Shown here: positions 1 through 11,639 of the stretch, one piece after another
Layout: each line of letters opens with the position of its first letter
Position numbering within the stretch: the first letter of the stretch is position 1
Source of the DNA: Maylandia zebra
Lineage: Eukaryota; Chordata; Actinopteri; Cichliformes; Cichlidae
Direction of reading: 5' to 3'
Length of the DNA: 64,000 nt
Assembly: GCF_041146795.1 (NCBI RefSeq)
Contig: NC_135172.1
Coordinates: 41,498,123 to 41,562,122 of the forward strand
Program-made: the position numbers and the translations under genes
The notes under the pieces: model-generated
Told to the model about the DNA's origin: nothing
What the model saw: only the letters and a program-made list of their open reading frames with translations
The model's database searches: none

Positions 1-1526
1 TGTCTGCTCACTCCAGCACTTCCTTTATCTCTGCTGTGCACCTGTGACTAACAATGCGCCGCAAATGTGTCAGTGCAGGCCTGACAATGCCCTGAAGGAA
101 TGATATTTAGATGCCAAGAGCTGGCGATCCAAATCCGATGAAACCACACAGAGAAGTGGCGACTTCCTCCATGGAAAAACAGAAGTGGTAGCAAACAGGA
201 CATGCCACCCCTTACCCACTTTGGCTCGCTCTACGTGGAGTCGGAAAAAGTCTGAACCGGCAAAAGAGGAGAAAGAACAACTAGGAAACAGATGAAACCC
301 CGATGGCTCTTGTGGAAGAAAGTGCTGATGAGCAAGGTTTAACAGCAAAGAGACTAAAAATATAAACAGCTGAGATATACTTCCACCCCAGACAAACAAA
401 GCAACATGACCTTTCGTGAGGTTTAGAGAAACACGGTCACCGATCAAGTTGTAAAACCCTCTAATCATCCCCAGGAAGTGGCCCGGGATCCTTAAAGGGG
501 CATTCCAGGACATGTTTAAGAGTCTGAACTACAAAGGAAAGGTTTCTGTATTTGAGCCTTTATGCACCTATGCTGCATGTTGCACAAGATTAAGGAGGCT
601 ACAAACCCTTGTTTCACTGTCTATGCCAGGAGCAGTTAGCTGGATGCCTGCCAGTGATCAGTGATATTAACCAGAGCTCAGATCTGGTTCAGTGATCAGA
701 GAAAGACCAGTTTAAAAATTGTAAAACTACACTTTGAAGTCCTTTGATTCCAGTGCCAATTTGTAAGAAAGCCATGGATTATGAGCACAAAGTCCAAAGC
801 GCTGCCAAGCCTTAAACGCCACAGGTGAAAGGCAAGATGCATGAGAACCGAGACTTCGCATTTTATTCTTTACTTCGCCCTTCTCGTGCCCCCAAAAGCT
901 TGTGACAGTGCAAATACTCTCAAACAACCTCCATCTGGTGCGGACTGCGGTTGTTGTGGAGAGGTGGAGAATGACGAGGCAGGGGGGCATTTCCTCAGGA
1001 AGCAGCTGGTTGCCTGCTGGGCTCATACTGCAGGATGATGGAGATGCAAAGGTGGCACAGACTCCCCCCTTCATACAAACAGGCAGGAACAAGGCTGCGT
1101 GTCCTTGTAGTTAACCTGGCCTCGTTTTTAGCCTACATTCACCACACTGTTGGCTGACCGAGGAGGACTATTAGAACAAAACAGTTAGATGCTTCACTTC
1201 ACACTTTTATCATTTAAATGACAAATTATTAGCTTTCACTGCCATTCCTGAAGTAAACTTTCACTAAAATACATTTTGGACTGTTGGTAAGACAAAATAA
1301 GGTATTTGAAGTCATCAAGGAACGCACTATTTAACTTTCTGGAGCTCCTTCTGTACAGTTAGGTTCATGCCCCCATAAAGGAACTGCCAGTAAATAAGAA
1401 GACTTCTAGAAAAGTATTTTATAAACCTGCTGTGAATAGCATTTTTTTTAAAACACATTTATTTCAAGGATTCATAAACCGCTTGTTTGAATTTGAAGAT
1501 CTAAAGTTTTACTTCTTGTTGTTTAG
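1..1526 (+). other. igfbp4 intron 1 (3' part), no gene seen
   Basis: This stretch precedes the first recognisable igfbp4 exon and ends in a polypyrimidine-type acceptor (TTGTTTAG) at 1519-1526. No reading frame here resembles the cysteine-rich N-terminal IGF-binding domain that family members carry in exon 1, so exon 1 must lie left of the window. I see no RNA gene or clear transposon in it. The short open frames have no recognisable motif. Confidence 0.6.
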
Positions 1527-4500
1527 CTATGGACAGGCAGGAAGAGATGATTCCCGAACACCCGAACAACAGCAATATCCGGTGCAGTCCACAGGACAAG
1601 CGGTGCATACAGAAGACCCTGGCCCGGCACCCTCCAAAATCCACAAACCTGAGAAGCAACAACGCCAGAGAAGACGCCAAAGCGATCCTGGTGAGAGAAA
1701 TGATCCTCGGGCATTTCTTACGTTTCACAGAAAAAACAAGAAACCCAGACGATGTCCGCTGCAGCGAAATGCATGAATCCAGCAGGTGTTTTACATTACG
1801 GCTTTACAGTTCCAGAGTCACAAGCGTGTAACAGGCAGGTTATAAATTGAACAAATTAGTTATTTACAGGCTGGAACATTTGGTCTTGTGAATGAAAGTA
1901 CACGTGCATATTTTCATTAGCGTGCCATTAGCTGTTCAAACCTGGATCCTAATCCGTCACAGGCACGTTATTCAGCGCATTCATTTCGCACAGACATGTG
2001 GAACATCGACGCACAGAAATAACACATTTAGAGCTCGAGTTCACATTTCTCAGGGTCAGATGCTGGGTACAAACACACCGGCTTACTTAAAAGCTGCTTT
2101 TTCATAATCAGTGTCTTCTGTGCACTCAGATATAACGCTGTGCGACTTCAACCGCAAAAAAAACGACAACATTTTAATCCTATCCCCTTCAAGGGTTTCT
2201 CCGTGAACACTTTAATCAGGTACCATCTTTAAATTGCTCCCTGTGAAAGCCTGCTCTGACGACTTCCTGCGCTGGACCCCAGCCATGTTTTCTTAGTTTT
2301 CATTTTATTCTGGGAAAAGAGGAGGAAGAGGCAGGGCAGCCAGATCTGTCAGCAGGGTGGGTGGTTAGACTGTGCTGGTGTGGTCATTGCCACAGTTCGG
2401 ATGAATACTCGGCACTGACAGTCTGACCCTGGGGAACAAACCAATGGTGCTCAACCCTCTGAATATTTAAGAAACAGGCAGGCGTGCTCCTGATGGACCA
2501 CCTTTGTGTTGGGACACCACTATTTGGATAAGTAATAGGTGGAGACCCATGATAATCTTTAACATGGGATTATTGATGCAGAATGGTAAATGGCCTGTAT
2601 TTATATAGCACTTTACTAGTCCCTAAGGACCCCAAAGCGCTTTACACATCCAGTCATCCACCCATTCACCCACACATTCACACACTGGTGATGGCAGCTA
2701 CATTGTAGCCACAGCCGCCCTGGGGCGCACTGACAGAGGCCGATGTTCTACGAAGAACTCGCAAATGAGCACGTTTAAGAGGTCAGAACGGGACATCCAC
2801 AGGTCGTTCAAAACGTAGGAGTCGACCTTAACAGGATAGCTGCCAAATCAGGGTTTTAGCTTTTTATGGGCTGAGTCACAAACTGCAGTTTGTGAGTAAT
2901 CAAAATGTTTTTCACTGTGTTCTGAAATCGTGTTTTTGGCATTACTCATCACTTTTCATTACTGACTAGAATGGTAACTTAAGATGGGTGACGCTTTATA
3001 AAAGTAAATCTAAACTTGCTCGAGATTTTTCCATGATTTTAATGAGCAAAGAGAATAATTTTCTTCCATTGTTTTAGTGCCTGTTTATTTGTGTGGTTGA
3101 CAGCTGGTCTTTAAACGTCAAATCAAATCTTATTGCTCCTACAGGCCCCGTGTCGTGCCGAGCTCCAGAGAGCGTTGGACAGATTGGCATCGAATACTCG
3201 CACACACGATGACCTCTTCACGATCCCCATACCCAACTGTGACAAAAATGGAGATTTCCACCCTAAACAGGTCTGTACTTTCCAGCTTTCACTCAGCAGA
3301 CCGCAATCTGACCATGTCAACTGGTGAACTGTGAATCTCAATCATGAAGCCGTTACCAATAAAAATGCCTATCTTTATAGTTCAAAGAGTTCCTTTCAAA
3401 CTACATAAGCAATCTTCTCGCCAAGACACAAAACATGCCTGCAGCTGATGACATACAGTCTAAATCAACACAAAAGTGTCTCCAAGCAGACTGTCACGGT
3501 CATGCCAAGATCGTTATTGTTCTAAGCTCACATGGAAAGTGATTTACTCTCAGAAATCAAGACTGTGTGTAAAGCGGTTTCCCCTAAACTGTTGGACAGT
3601 AATCACTTTGTTGTTGCGATGGATGCAATTAGTTCTTGGATGAAGTTACCTGCTTTTTTTGGGGGGTTAGTTTATTTTTTTTGCCTTTGAGAGATTGGGC
3701 AAGCGTGCAGATAAGAGTGAGGGAGAATGAGAGGAGATAGGGCTGCTCTTGAGCTCTTGATAGAGCTGCACATGCAATCAAAGCAGCAGACGCAGAGTCA
3801 GTGATAAAAGGCGAGCTCTGCTAAGGCACCCGTCATCAAAAGTCTGAGCTGTGCAGATTGTGTAACACGGCTAAAGTATCTCTCTCTGCTCAGATTTGCA
3901 GGCATCTGTTTACTGTTTAACTAAAACTGCGCTGTGATAAAACGTATTGGGAAGTAAAGCACAGGTCATTGGGGACAACTGGGAATCATTTCATGGCAGG
4001 GTTGCTCTGAGATTGTTAACTCGTCTGTGTTGGTGATGGGAAAAGTGCAAACGCACACAATAAATTTAGTATTACAGTAACTGTTGAAAGCTCAAAAAAG
4101 GAATGCTTTAGCTAAATAATTCAACTGCTTTAAACACTTCTCACACTCTGTTTGGATCCACTGGGTATAATTTCTGCAATGTGTGATTGTGTTTTTAGCA
4201 AAGTAAGCAGCATTATTTCAATCTGGAGCTGCGATATTACATTTCGGTACAGTGGGAATGTCTTTAAATATCACAACGAAGGTCTTCTTTTCATTGATGA
4301 GTCTTGTTACACTCCTAGCAAGACTTGTAGAGTCCAAAAACAAAAATATGCAGGAACAGTTAGTCCAGAAAAACTCACAGTTAGTCTAGAAAAACTGTTA
4401 CAGAACTAGAATAACGCCTTTGTCTTTATGCTTGCAGTGCCACCCTGCACGTGACGGCCAGCGGGGAAAATGCTGGTGTGTGGATCAGAAGACGGGCCTG

Positions 4501-4572
4501 AGGCTGCCGGGGCCGCTGGAACTGCGAGGGGATCTAGACTGCCACCAGTTAATTGCTAGCCTGAGGGACTGA
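1527..4572 (+). CDS. igfbp4: Insulin-like growth factor binding protein 4, 3' exons (partial gene)
   Basis: Secreted carrier that binds IGF-1 and IGF-2 and limits receptor access. Three exons are visible: 1527-1690, 3145-3270 and 4438-4572 (stop TGA 4570-4572), all with GT-AG borders; the last two join in phase 0. The first holds the variable linker, with HPNNS and two cysteines ([10 protein letters not shown]) as in mammalian IGFBP4. The other two encode the thyroglobulin type-1 domain: a first Cys before [10 protein letters not shown], then [10 protein letters not shown], a Cys at the exon start, the diagnostic CWCV, and a last Cys in LDCHQL, six in all. The protein ends SLRD, close to the human SFRE end, which with HPNNS separates it from IGFBP1, 2, 3, 5 and 6. 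The N-terminal exon is outside the window. Odd point: the Met-Lys cut by PAPP-A in human IGFBP4 has no counterpart in the linker. Confidence 0.93.
2586..2745 (-). repeat. SINE fragment, tRNA head missing
   Basis: This segment matches by eye the left half of the full SINE at 51369-51675: the AAATGGCCTGTATTTATATAG end, CCCTAAGGACCCCAAAG, CCAGTCATCCACCCATTCA, and CTGGGGCGCACTGACAGAGGC. It stops before the tRNA-like part, so it is 5' truncated in the element's own orientation. It lies inside an igfbp4 intron. Confidence 0.75.
4358..4401 (+). repeat. 21-bp tandem duplication in igfbp4 intron
   Basis: A unit of the form ACAGTTAGTCCAGAAAAACT occurs twice head to tail, with single-base differences (TCC versus TCT), just upstream of the last igfbp4 exon. 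It looks like a local slippage duplication. No function can be inferred. Confidence 0.6.
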
Positions 4573-5930
4573 AGACCAAGGGGGAAGCAGTGGGGGTGCA
4601 GGACCAGCTGAATTCTACTGGTGCTTATTAGTAGAACTATATGACTAAAGGACTTCATTCTTAAGCCTCACTCTACCTGAGGCCAACGGTACTTGAGCTT
4701 GTGCAACAAAAAGGAAACCATTGAATTGAGTTCTTTTGCTATCTTGTTTCTGTGTGTGCGGGTATGTGATACGAGTCTTTTGAGCACTTGTTCTGTTTTC
4801 TTTGTATCACGTGAACTTTAGGCCAATAGTCCTCAGACACATGTGCTTTAAAGTACCAGATGGCAGAAGAAAGGCACACATACACTTCCAGATAACAGTT
4901 GTGGTTGTGATCTTTGAGAAAGAGAGAATGCAGAGCGTGTCATTTTCTCTGGTTTAGTGTAGCATTCTGGGGAAAAAAGCAGTCACTCCACCCAACAATC
5001 AAACCTGAGATTAAACATTTGGTTCATTCTTTCTGGAGCACTTATTCACCTGAATTTCTGGACAATCCGGAAAGATTCTCAAAAGACTGTGCACCAGCTT
5101 CTTGTTTTTTAAGTAACTTGTGACTCTTAGTCTGCTATTCTTTCTTTTGTAAACCCCACTCATCTAATAAGCAAGTGAAATCAAACCATAAAATGCGTTT
5201 GCTTGCGTTTGATAAACACAAAGTTTACTTCAGCCACGGCATCAGAGTAGCAATAACAGATGGGACGAGAACGAGAGAAAGAAACAGGGAAGAAAAGGAA
5301 TGCATCAACCCCTGTCTCGAATTACCAAAATGATAAGCCATAGCTTTTCACACCACAAAGACCAAAGTGAAAAGTGAGATTAGTCTGCAAATCTGTATCT
5401 CACAGAGCCCAGAATAGTTTTGCTTCATCACCCCGTGGTTAACTCTGCACCCCCTCCCTCTTTGAGCTCTCTCTAGCATAAAGGACTGGCAGCGTAGCTG
5501 GGTTAGAAACTCTGTGCACTGCTGATAGGATAATCTTGTTTCTCCAGCTGGTGCTAAGATGCCAGTAGGACTCGTGTTTGTATGAATATGCTCCGATGTA
5601 GGGGATTTATCTCCAAACAGACTGCATGGCAGAACTTTCGGTGGTGCTACATATTGATTGTGCCAAAATACAAAAGAAAGAAAAAAAAAAGGAAAATGTT
5701 TCTGCACTTTTTGGGTATTGTTTCAGATTGGAGTGACGAGGGGAGCAATTAGCATCAGCAAATGTGAGGATCACCTTTGTTTGAAAAAGGCTTTTCCTGC
5801 AGGTTTTCAGTGTTATTGTCAAATGATAAAAAAAAAGAAAATCCCACGTTAGCTTTGCACTATCACTGCAGCTGCCTGGCTGAATGTTTCATTAGTCAGT
5901 TCTGTAAATATAGAAGCAGAGTGTAATAAA
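4573..5930 (+). other. igfbp4: igfbp4 3' UTR candidate
   Basis: This is the sequence downstream of the igfbp4 stop. The first AATAAA I find on the + strand is at 5925-5930, which would give a 3' UTR of about 1.36 kb, plausible for this gene. No other gene or transposon is recognised. The end point is inferred from the hexamer alone. Confidence 0.4.
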
Positions 5931-6814
5931 GTTTAATGATTAAACTCCTCGCAGCAAAGTAAACTTATAGCCAACATAAAATTGGGCTTGGATGACTGCG
6001 GCGAAGCAGTAAAGATAACGCAGCGATGATGTGGAAATAAAAATTCCTCAGCGTATCTGTTATCACGCATCTTTTGAGGATTACAATAATAATTAAAGGA
6101 GTTCATTATCAGTGCAAATGTCACGGTTTTCCATCATCGGCTGCATGGGCGACTTTGGTTGTTACTGACTCAAGAAAAGATTGTTGTTGCTGTCGTTGTT
6201 GTTGGTGTCCTGGCAGTTTGGGCCCAGGATTCACTAGAAAAGGTTCAAAAACCAAAGAACAGAACAGCATTAACATTAACCTAACAAAGCACTGGTGTGT
6301 GGCCTATAATTTTAAGATGTGTCGGAAACAAAAAGACACTTAATACAAAATTTTGGCTTTCTTTTTACTTTCTGTATGTCCACCAACTGATTTTACCTAA
6401 ACAATATTTAAGTTTTAAATCACGGAGCGGTACGTTCAGCTCCAAACTGAATAATAAACGTGCCATGAAAATTCATTCATTTTTGCTTTTTACCTTTCCC
6501 ACAGTGCATTGGGTTTTTACTTTATAAAAAGCAGGACAGATAAACAGAGACTGAGAAAAGAAAAATAATCTGAGCTTATCTCTCGTGCTTCCTGGGAAAG
6601 GTAGTAAAATATATAACCAGTGACAGCTGCTTTCAGCCCAGGTCCCTGTGGAAAACTGATATTCCCAATGTTAATGTGATCGTTTTCTCTTTATGCAACT
6701 CAGTCAAGAAATTGGATTTTATTGGACTTATTATGCTCATTGCCAACTCCATATCTTGATTCTTAGATTCTAGTAGAGCAGCTTCAAAACAGCTAAAATA
6801 GCTTAAAAGTAATG

Positions 6815-7310
6815 CTCATTTATCTTACACTGGGTCCTGGTGCTGCCTCCCTTTTTAGCTCCCTTTAAGCCAACTGTGCTGTCTGGCAAACAAACAATCA
6901 AGGGGTCTTCTGCCATAGACTGTATATTGAAGATAGATGCAATTTCTGAGTTTACGCTCATGTGGAAGAGTGCCTTAAACGTAAAGAACAGGCAGCAGAG
7001 GGCAGGCCTCTTAATTGTAAAAAGAAACCCAACTGTTTAAGTCTATGGGAAAATGGCCCTCAGCTCTCTGACTACTTCTGTATACATTATGATTTATATT
7101 CCATAAATTAAAGTTGCCATTAGTGTCCAGGATACCTTATGACTGAACCTTGTGACTAAATGAGTAAATGTGCTAGCGTGCACTGTCCAGGTTTTAAATC
7201 AGATCTGCTCCCATGTTCATGACATCTGGTTTGAAAACACTAAGACAGCGAGGTGAAGACCCTCATCACGATGGGTGTCCTCATCTTTTATATACAGTCT
7301 ATACGTATAA
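6815..7310. repeat. Decayed interspersed repeat with CATAGACTGTATAT core
   Basis: TTTATCTTACACTGGGTCCTGG near 6820 recurs in altered form near 63003 inside tns4. CATAGACTGTATATTGAAGAT near 6915 has an inverted relative near 7292 (TATATACAGTCTATACG) and another near 9020. These recurring words mark pieces of a dispersed repeat. Its class and full boundaries are not resolved. Confidence 0.4.
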
Positions 7311-7324
7311 AGCCAAGAGGGATG

Positions 7325-7356
7325 AGAAACAAACAAACAAACAAACAAACAAAAAA
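7325..7356 (+). repeat. (AAAC)n microsatellite
   Basis: About five tandem copies of CAAA/AAAC followed by an A run. This is simple sequence DNA. Confidence 0.9.
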
Positions 7357-7515
7357 TCCCAAATAACAGAGCATTTAGAGCACTCTGCACATTGGACAGT
7401 GTACCTGTACACTCACTGATCTTATCTGAAACATTATAACAGACAAATGAAGGAAAAACATATTTTTTCTTTTCTTTCTTTCTTTTTCTTTTTCAAATGG
7501 AAAACTGTCAAAAAG

Positions 7516-7557
7516 GTTTATTATGATTAAACCCTGTAATGTTTAATCATAATAAAC
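7516..7557. repeat. Perfect hairpin, 17-bp stem and 8-nt loop
   Basis: GTTTATTATGATTAAAC at 7516-7532 is the exact reverse complement of 7541-7557, separated by CCTGTAAT. The stem is AT-rich. It lies between igfbp4 and smarce1 and is not part of any transposon I recognise. Confidence 0.9.
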
Positions 7558-8454
7558 AATTTGAGCAACAATGACCAAACTCAGCATCTTTTCTTGTCTC
7601 TGTGTTAACCAAGTTTTGCTCTCATATAAAGCATGATGAAGTTTCCACACACAGGTTACAGGGTATAAAAGTAACAATAAAAATCCAAATAAATCAAGCT
7701 GCGATAATCTAATCACTGAAGCTAACGCTCAGTTTAAACATTTTTAGATACAGCGCATGTCATTGACGTGCAGTTTTAGTTGGTAGTAAAAACAGAAATG
7801 CATCCAAAGGTAGTTCAGGTAACCACAGATAGATAAGTAGAAGATGGTATGGGTGGAGAATAATTGCTGCGGCTTGAGAAAATCAAACCGAAGACTATGA
7901 GCACGTTAAAATAAAGACGCCAGTTCTCATTCAGTGAACTCACAAAGATTGTTCCAGCAAATCCTATCTTACAATTCATCGACTAATGAAGTGTTACTAA
8001 ACACATTTGTCTGTTAAAACAGTCTTAATCCTTGTGAGAGATGGAAAATGGTTTTGGCTTTGACTGTGTACAGGCCTTCTAACTACATAAATGGTGTATT
8101 TAAGCTATAGTAAGTTGCTTGTCCTCTGACTTTGCTGTACTGAACTGTAATTACATTTCTCGACAATAGACTGTTTGCATTTGATATTATCTGTTAATGT
8201 GTAGAACATATGAAGTAATGTTTGCATGCATACAAATGGACTGAGGTTGGAAACAGCTGAAGTCTTGTGTATGTTTCCAGAACAGGATTGTTATACTTAA
8301 ACACTGAAGTGATCAAACAACTGAAATATAGAGTTTCAAATGAAATAATCAGCTACATTTTAAATGTTTTCCTGATGAAAATGTACACATTGTAATACAA
8401 CGATTAAAATACATAGAAACTACAGTGTAGCTTGGTGTTATTAGTCGCAGCAGT

Positions 8455-8515
8455 GATATAAACCTGCATTCCTTCTGATGTCCAGCAGGTGGCGAGTCCC
8501 TTGGCTGCCAAAAGA
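8455..8515. repeat. Short interspersed repeat copy (AAACCTGCATTC family)
   Basis: The block TAAACCTGCATTCCTTCTG followed by a CAGCAGGTGGCGAGTCCC-type segment and TGGCTGCCAAAAG recurs near 30884-30942 with substitutions. It is therefore a dispersed repeat. Class unknown. Confidence 0.5.
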
Positions 8516-8964
8516 AATAAGATTGTATTAACTGAGAATTTAAAAAATAAACTTTCCACTAAATTATTTTGTGACCTCAATAAACATTGTTTGGTTGATT
8601 CCAAGGTCTCAAATGCTAGTTTAACATAGAACAATGTTAACTTTTTAAAGTATTGTCACATTTAGAGTAAAACTGGACAAAAAGAAGGATGTGCTTTATG
8701 GTGTGACTATATCCTCTATTGTTTTAGTGAGGTGGTGCAGAAAAAAACCCATTTGGTGCCCACCCTAATCAGGTTTAATGTAGAGTGAAAGAAAACTAAC
8801 CTGCATTACATTTGCAACCATTTTTTGTTACCTGGCTTTTCACATATCCAAGCATAAGAGATATTTCTGTTTATTAAGTCTGCAGATACAAATAAATGCA
8901 TAGATTTGTCCTGTAAGGGTAACACAGATTCTTTACCTTACTATTTAGGACTAATTGTGTTTTT

Positions 8965-11415
8965 GTGTCTAGTCACCCACCAAAAAAACAAAAAAAATCT
9001 GCAATGGGTGACATCATTTATATACAGTCAATGTTTATAGCAGATATAGTTCCACTGATCATGGAAAACAGTCATCTGGTTTATGTTTATGTTCCCCCCT
9101 CTGCTAACCCCACAGCTGCATGTGACACTATCCACTCTGCCATAGCTCGGCTACAGACTCAGCACCCGAGTGCCTTTATTGTGATCTCGGGTGACTTCAA
9201 CCATGTATCACTGGACAATACACTACCAACATTCAAACAATATGTGGACTGTCCCACCAGGGGAGAGAAAACTTTAGACTTACTGTATGCTAACGTCAAG
9301 GATGCATACAGCTCCTCCTCCCTCCCCCCACTTGGTAGGTCAGATCATAACCTGATTCACCTCACCCCCCGCTATGTGCCAATTGTGAGGAGGGAACCTG
9401 TGACCACCAGGACTGTTAGGAGGTGGTCAGAGGAGGCAATAGCAGAACTACAGGGCTGTTTCGAGGTGACCGACTGGGAAACACTCTGTGAGCCTCACGC
9501 CGAGGACATCAATGGGCTTACTGAGTGTATCACAGGCTACATAACTTTCTGCACCGACTCCATTGTTCCAGCTCAGACTGTTCATTGTTACCCAAATAAC
9601 AAGCCGTGGGTGACTAAGGACATCAAAGCCCTCCTCAACAACAAGAAGAGGGCTTTCAGAGGGGGCAACAAAGAGGAGGTGAGGAAGGTCCAGGTGTTAC
9701 TAAAGGACAAGATCAGAGAGGCTAAGGACAATTACAGGAGGAAGCTGGAGTGGAAACTCCAGCAGAACAGCATGAGAGAGGTGTGGAGGGGCATGAAGAC
9801 CATCACTGGATTCAGGCCAACCAACAGCAGGGGAGCTGAGGGAGGTGAGAATAGAGCCGACGAGTTGAATCTGTTTTTCAATAGATTCGACACCACAGTG
9901 TCTGCTCCCACCCCCACAACCTCACCTGCAGTCAGCCTGGAATCCAGAGCCACACCACTGTGCCAGCCTCTCTCTTCACATGTTGCCTCCTGTGAGATTC
10001 CTGACACCCCTCCCCCACCCATCACCTTCACTCAATACCAGGTTGAGATGCAAATGAGGAGACTTCACTCAGGCAAGTCTGCTGGACCAGACGGAGTGAG
10101 TCCCCTTGTCCTCAAGGCCTGTGCCCCCCAGCTGTGTGGAGTCTTTCATAAACTGTTTATGCTGAGTCTGAGTCTGCAGAGGGTCCCGGTGATGTGGAAG
10201 ACATCATGCCTCGTCCCTGTACCAAAGACGCCTCGTCCCAGTGGCCCCCAGGATTACAGGCCCGTGGCATTGACCTCCCACATCATGAAGACCCTGGAAA
10301 GGCTCATCCTGGACCAGCTGCGACCCATAGTAAGACCACATCTGGATCCCCTTCAGTTCGCTTATCAGCCTCATCTCGGAACAGAGGACGCCATCATCTA
10401 CCTGCTCAATCGTGTCTACACCCATCTGGACCAGCCGGCGAGCACTGTGAGGGTCATGTTTTTTGACTTTTCCAGTGCTTTCAACACCATCAGGCCGACC
10501 CTCCTGGGTGATAAGTTAGCAGCGATGCAGGTGGATGCTTCTCTGGTGTCCTGGATTGTTGATTACCTGACAGGAAGACCACAATATGTACGTCTCCCAC
10601 AGTGTGTGTCTGACAAGGTGATTAGCAACACAGGGGCACCACAGGGGACTGTCCTCTCCCCCTTCCTCTTCACCCTCTACACCACAGACTTCAGCCACTG
10701 CACAGAGACCTGCCATCTTCAGAGGTTTTCGGATGACTCTGCGGTGGTTGGATGCATCAGCAGGGATGATGAGACAGAGTACCGGGCTGTGGTCGACTCC
10801 TTTGTCACGTGGTGTGAGCAGAATCATCTGCAGCTCAACGTGGCAAAGACCAAGGAACTGATCGTGGACTTCAGGAAGACCAGGAAACACTTGACCCCTG
10901 TTTCAATCCAGGGGGTCAGTGTTGACATTGTGGAGGACTATAAATACCTTGGAGTACACATTGACAATAAACTGGACTGGGCTAAAAACACCACAGCACT
11001 TTACAGGAAGGGCCAGAGTCGTCTCTATTTTTTGAGGCGACTGAGGTCCTTCAACATCTGCCAGAAAATGCTGAGGATTTTCTATGAGTCTGTGGTGGCC
11101 AGTGCGATCCTCTATGCTGTTGCATGCTGGGGGAGCAGGCTGAGGGTCGCAGATGCCAACAGACTTAATAAACTGATCCGTAAGGCCAGCAATGTTGTGG
11201 GGATGGAGCTGGACTCCCTCAAGGTGGTGTCGGAGAGGCGGATGCTGTCCAAGATAAAGACAATGTTGGATAACACCTCCCACCCACTCCATGACATGTT
11301 GGTCAGTCACAGGAGCACGTTCAGTGAGAGACTGAGATTACCGAAAAGCACCACTGAACGACACAGGAAATCATTCCTGCCTGTGGCCATCTCCCTGTAC
11401 AACGCATCCACTTAA
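8965..11415 (+). CDS. LINE ORF2 remnant: endonuclease C-terminus plus reverse transcriptase
   Basis: An uninterrupted 816-codon frame. The first 40 or so residues look like host sequence read through before the truncation point, so the listed start is not a true LINE start. Endonuclease motifs are GDFN at about residues 76-79 and SDH at about 126-128. The RT shows motif A FFDFSSAF near 499-506, motif B GAPQGTVLSPFLF, the catalytic FSDD at 588-591 and YKYLGVHID after it, then a C-terminal domain typical of this clade. A full RT frame without stops suggests recent insertion, yet the copy cannot be autonomous because the N-terminal endonuclease and ORF1 are absent. Its role is target-primed reverse transcription of its own RNA. 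There are no introns. Confidence 0.88.
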   Translation: MSSHPPKKQKKSAMGDIIYIQSMFIADIVPLIMENSHLVYVYVPPSANPTAACDTIHSAIARLQTQHPSAFIVISGDFNHVSLDNTLPTFKQYVDCPTRGEKTLDLLYANVKDAYSSSSLPPLGRSDHNLIHLTPRYVPIVRREPVTTRTVRRWSEEAIAELQGCFEVTDWETLCEPHAEDINGLTECITGYITFCTDSIVPAQTVHCYPNNKPWVTKDIKALLNNKKRAFRGGNKEEVRKVQVLLKDKIREAKDNYRRKLEWKLQQNSMREVWRGMKTITGFRPTNSRGAEGGENRADELNLFFNRFDTTVSAPTPTTSPAVSLESRATPLCQPLSSHVASCEIPDTPPPPITFTQYQVEMQMRRLHSGKSAGPDGVSPLVLKACAPQLCGVFHKLFMLSLSLQRVPVMWKTSCLVPVPKTPRPSGPQDYRPVALTSHIMKTLERLILDQLRPIVRPHLDPLQFAYQPHLGTEDAIIYLLNRVYTHLDQPASTVRVMFFDFSSAFNTIRPTLLGDKLAAMQVDASLVSWIVDYLTGRPQYVRLPQCVSDKVISNTGAPQGTVLSPFLFTLYTTDFSHCTETCHLQRFSDDSAVVGCISRDDETEYRAVVDSFVTWCEQNHLQLNVAKTKELIVDFRKTRKHLTPVSIQGVSVDIVEDYKYLGVHIDNKLDWAKNTTALYRKGQSRLYFLRRLRSFNICQKMLRIFYESVVASAILYAVACWGSRLRVADANRLNKLIRKASNVVGMELDSLKVVSERRMLSKIKTMLDNTSHPLHDMLVSHRSTFSERLRLPKSTTERHRKSFLPVAISLYNAST

Positions 11416-11639
11416 CACACTGTTTGCTGCTACAACTACACATGTTTCTTTTCCAAATATTTATTTATAAGTGACTTATGTATGTATGTATGTATGTATA
11501 TATATGTATATATTGTACTATTCTTAGTTAGCGTATTGTCTGTCTTGTCTTAATGTTGGTTTAAAATGGAGCAGTGTAACAAAAAATAATTTCCCCCAGG
11601 GATCAATAAAGTATTCTGATTCTGATTCTGATTCTGATT
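9075..11639 (+). mobile_element. 5'-truncated LINE, CR1/L2/Rex1-type non-LTR retrotransposon
   Basis: The element contains the end of an endonuclease domain, a whole reverse transcriptase, a 3' UTR of about 220 bp, and a 3' tail of four TGATTC-like units at about 11613-11639 after TCAATAAAGTATTC. A tail of short repeats instead of poly(A), plus this RT type, fits the CR1/L2/Rex1 group. Homology to the endonuclease begins near 9085, so the 5' end is lost, as is typical of incomplete target-primed reverse transcription. The left boundary is approximate, and I could not define a target-site duplication. A (GTAT)n run lies in the 3' UTR near 11478-11500. Confidence 0.88.

Larger units (their letters stand above)
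5931..9060. other. Intergenic region between igfbp4 and the LINE, no gene seen
   Basis: The stretch is AT-rich and contains only short open frames. Visible contents are a decayed interspersed repeat (about 6815-7310), an (AAAC)n run near 7329-7356, T/C-rich sequence at 7465-7495, a perfect hairpin at 7516-7557 and a small repeat at 8455-8515. None of the open frames shows a protein motif or a supported splice structure. Confidence 0.5.

Noticed and set aside
7516..7557. Hairpin as a microRNA precursor
   Set aside because: A 17-bp perfect stem with an 8-nt loop is too short for Drosha/Dicer processing, and no arm resembles a microRNA I know. The same applies to 18490-18529.
9732..11310. Several minus-strand open frames opposite the LINE
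   Set aside because: They are shadows of the LINE frame without any protein motif.
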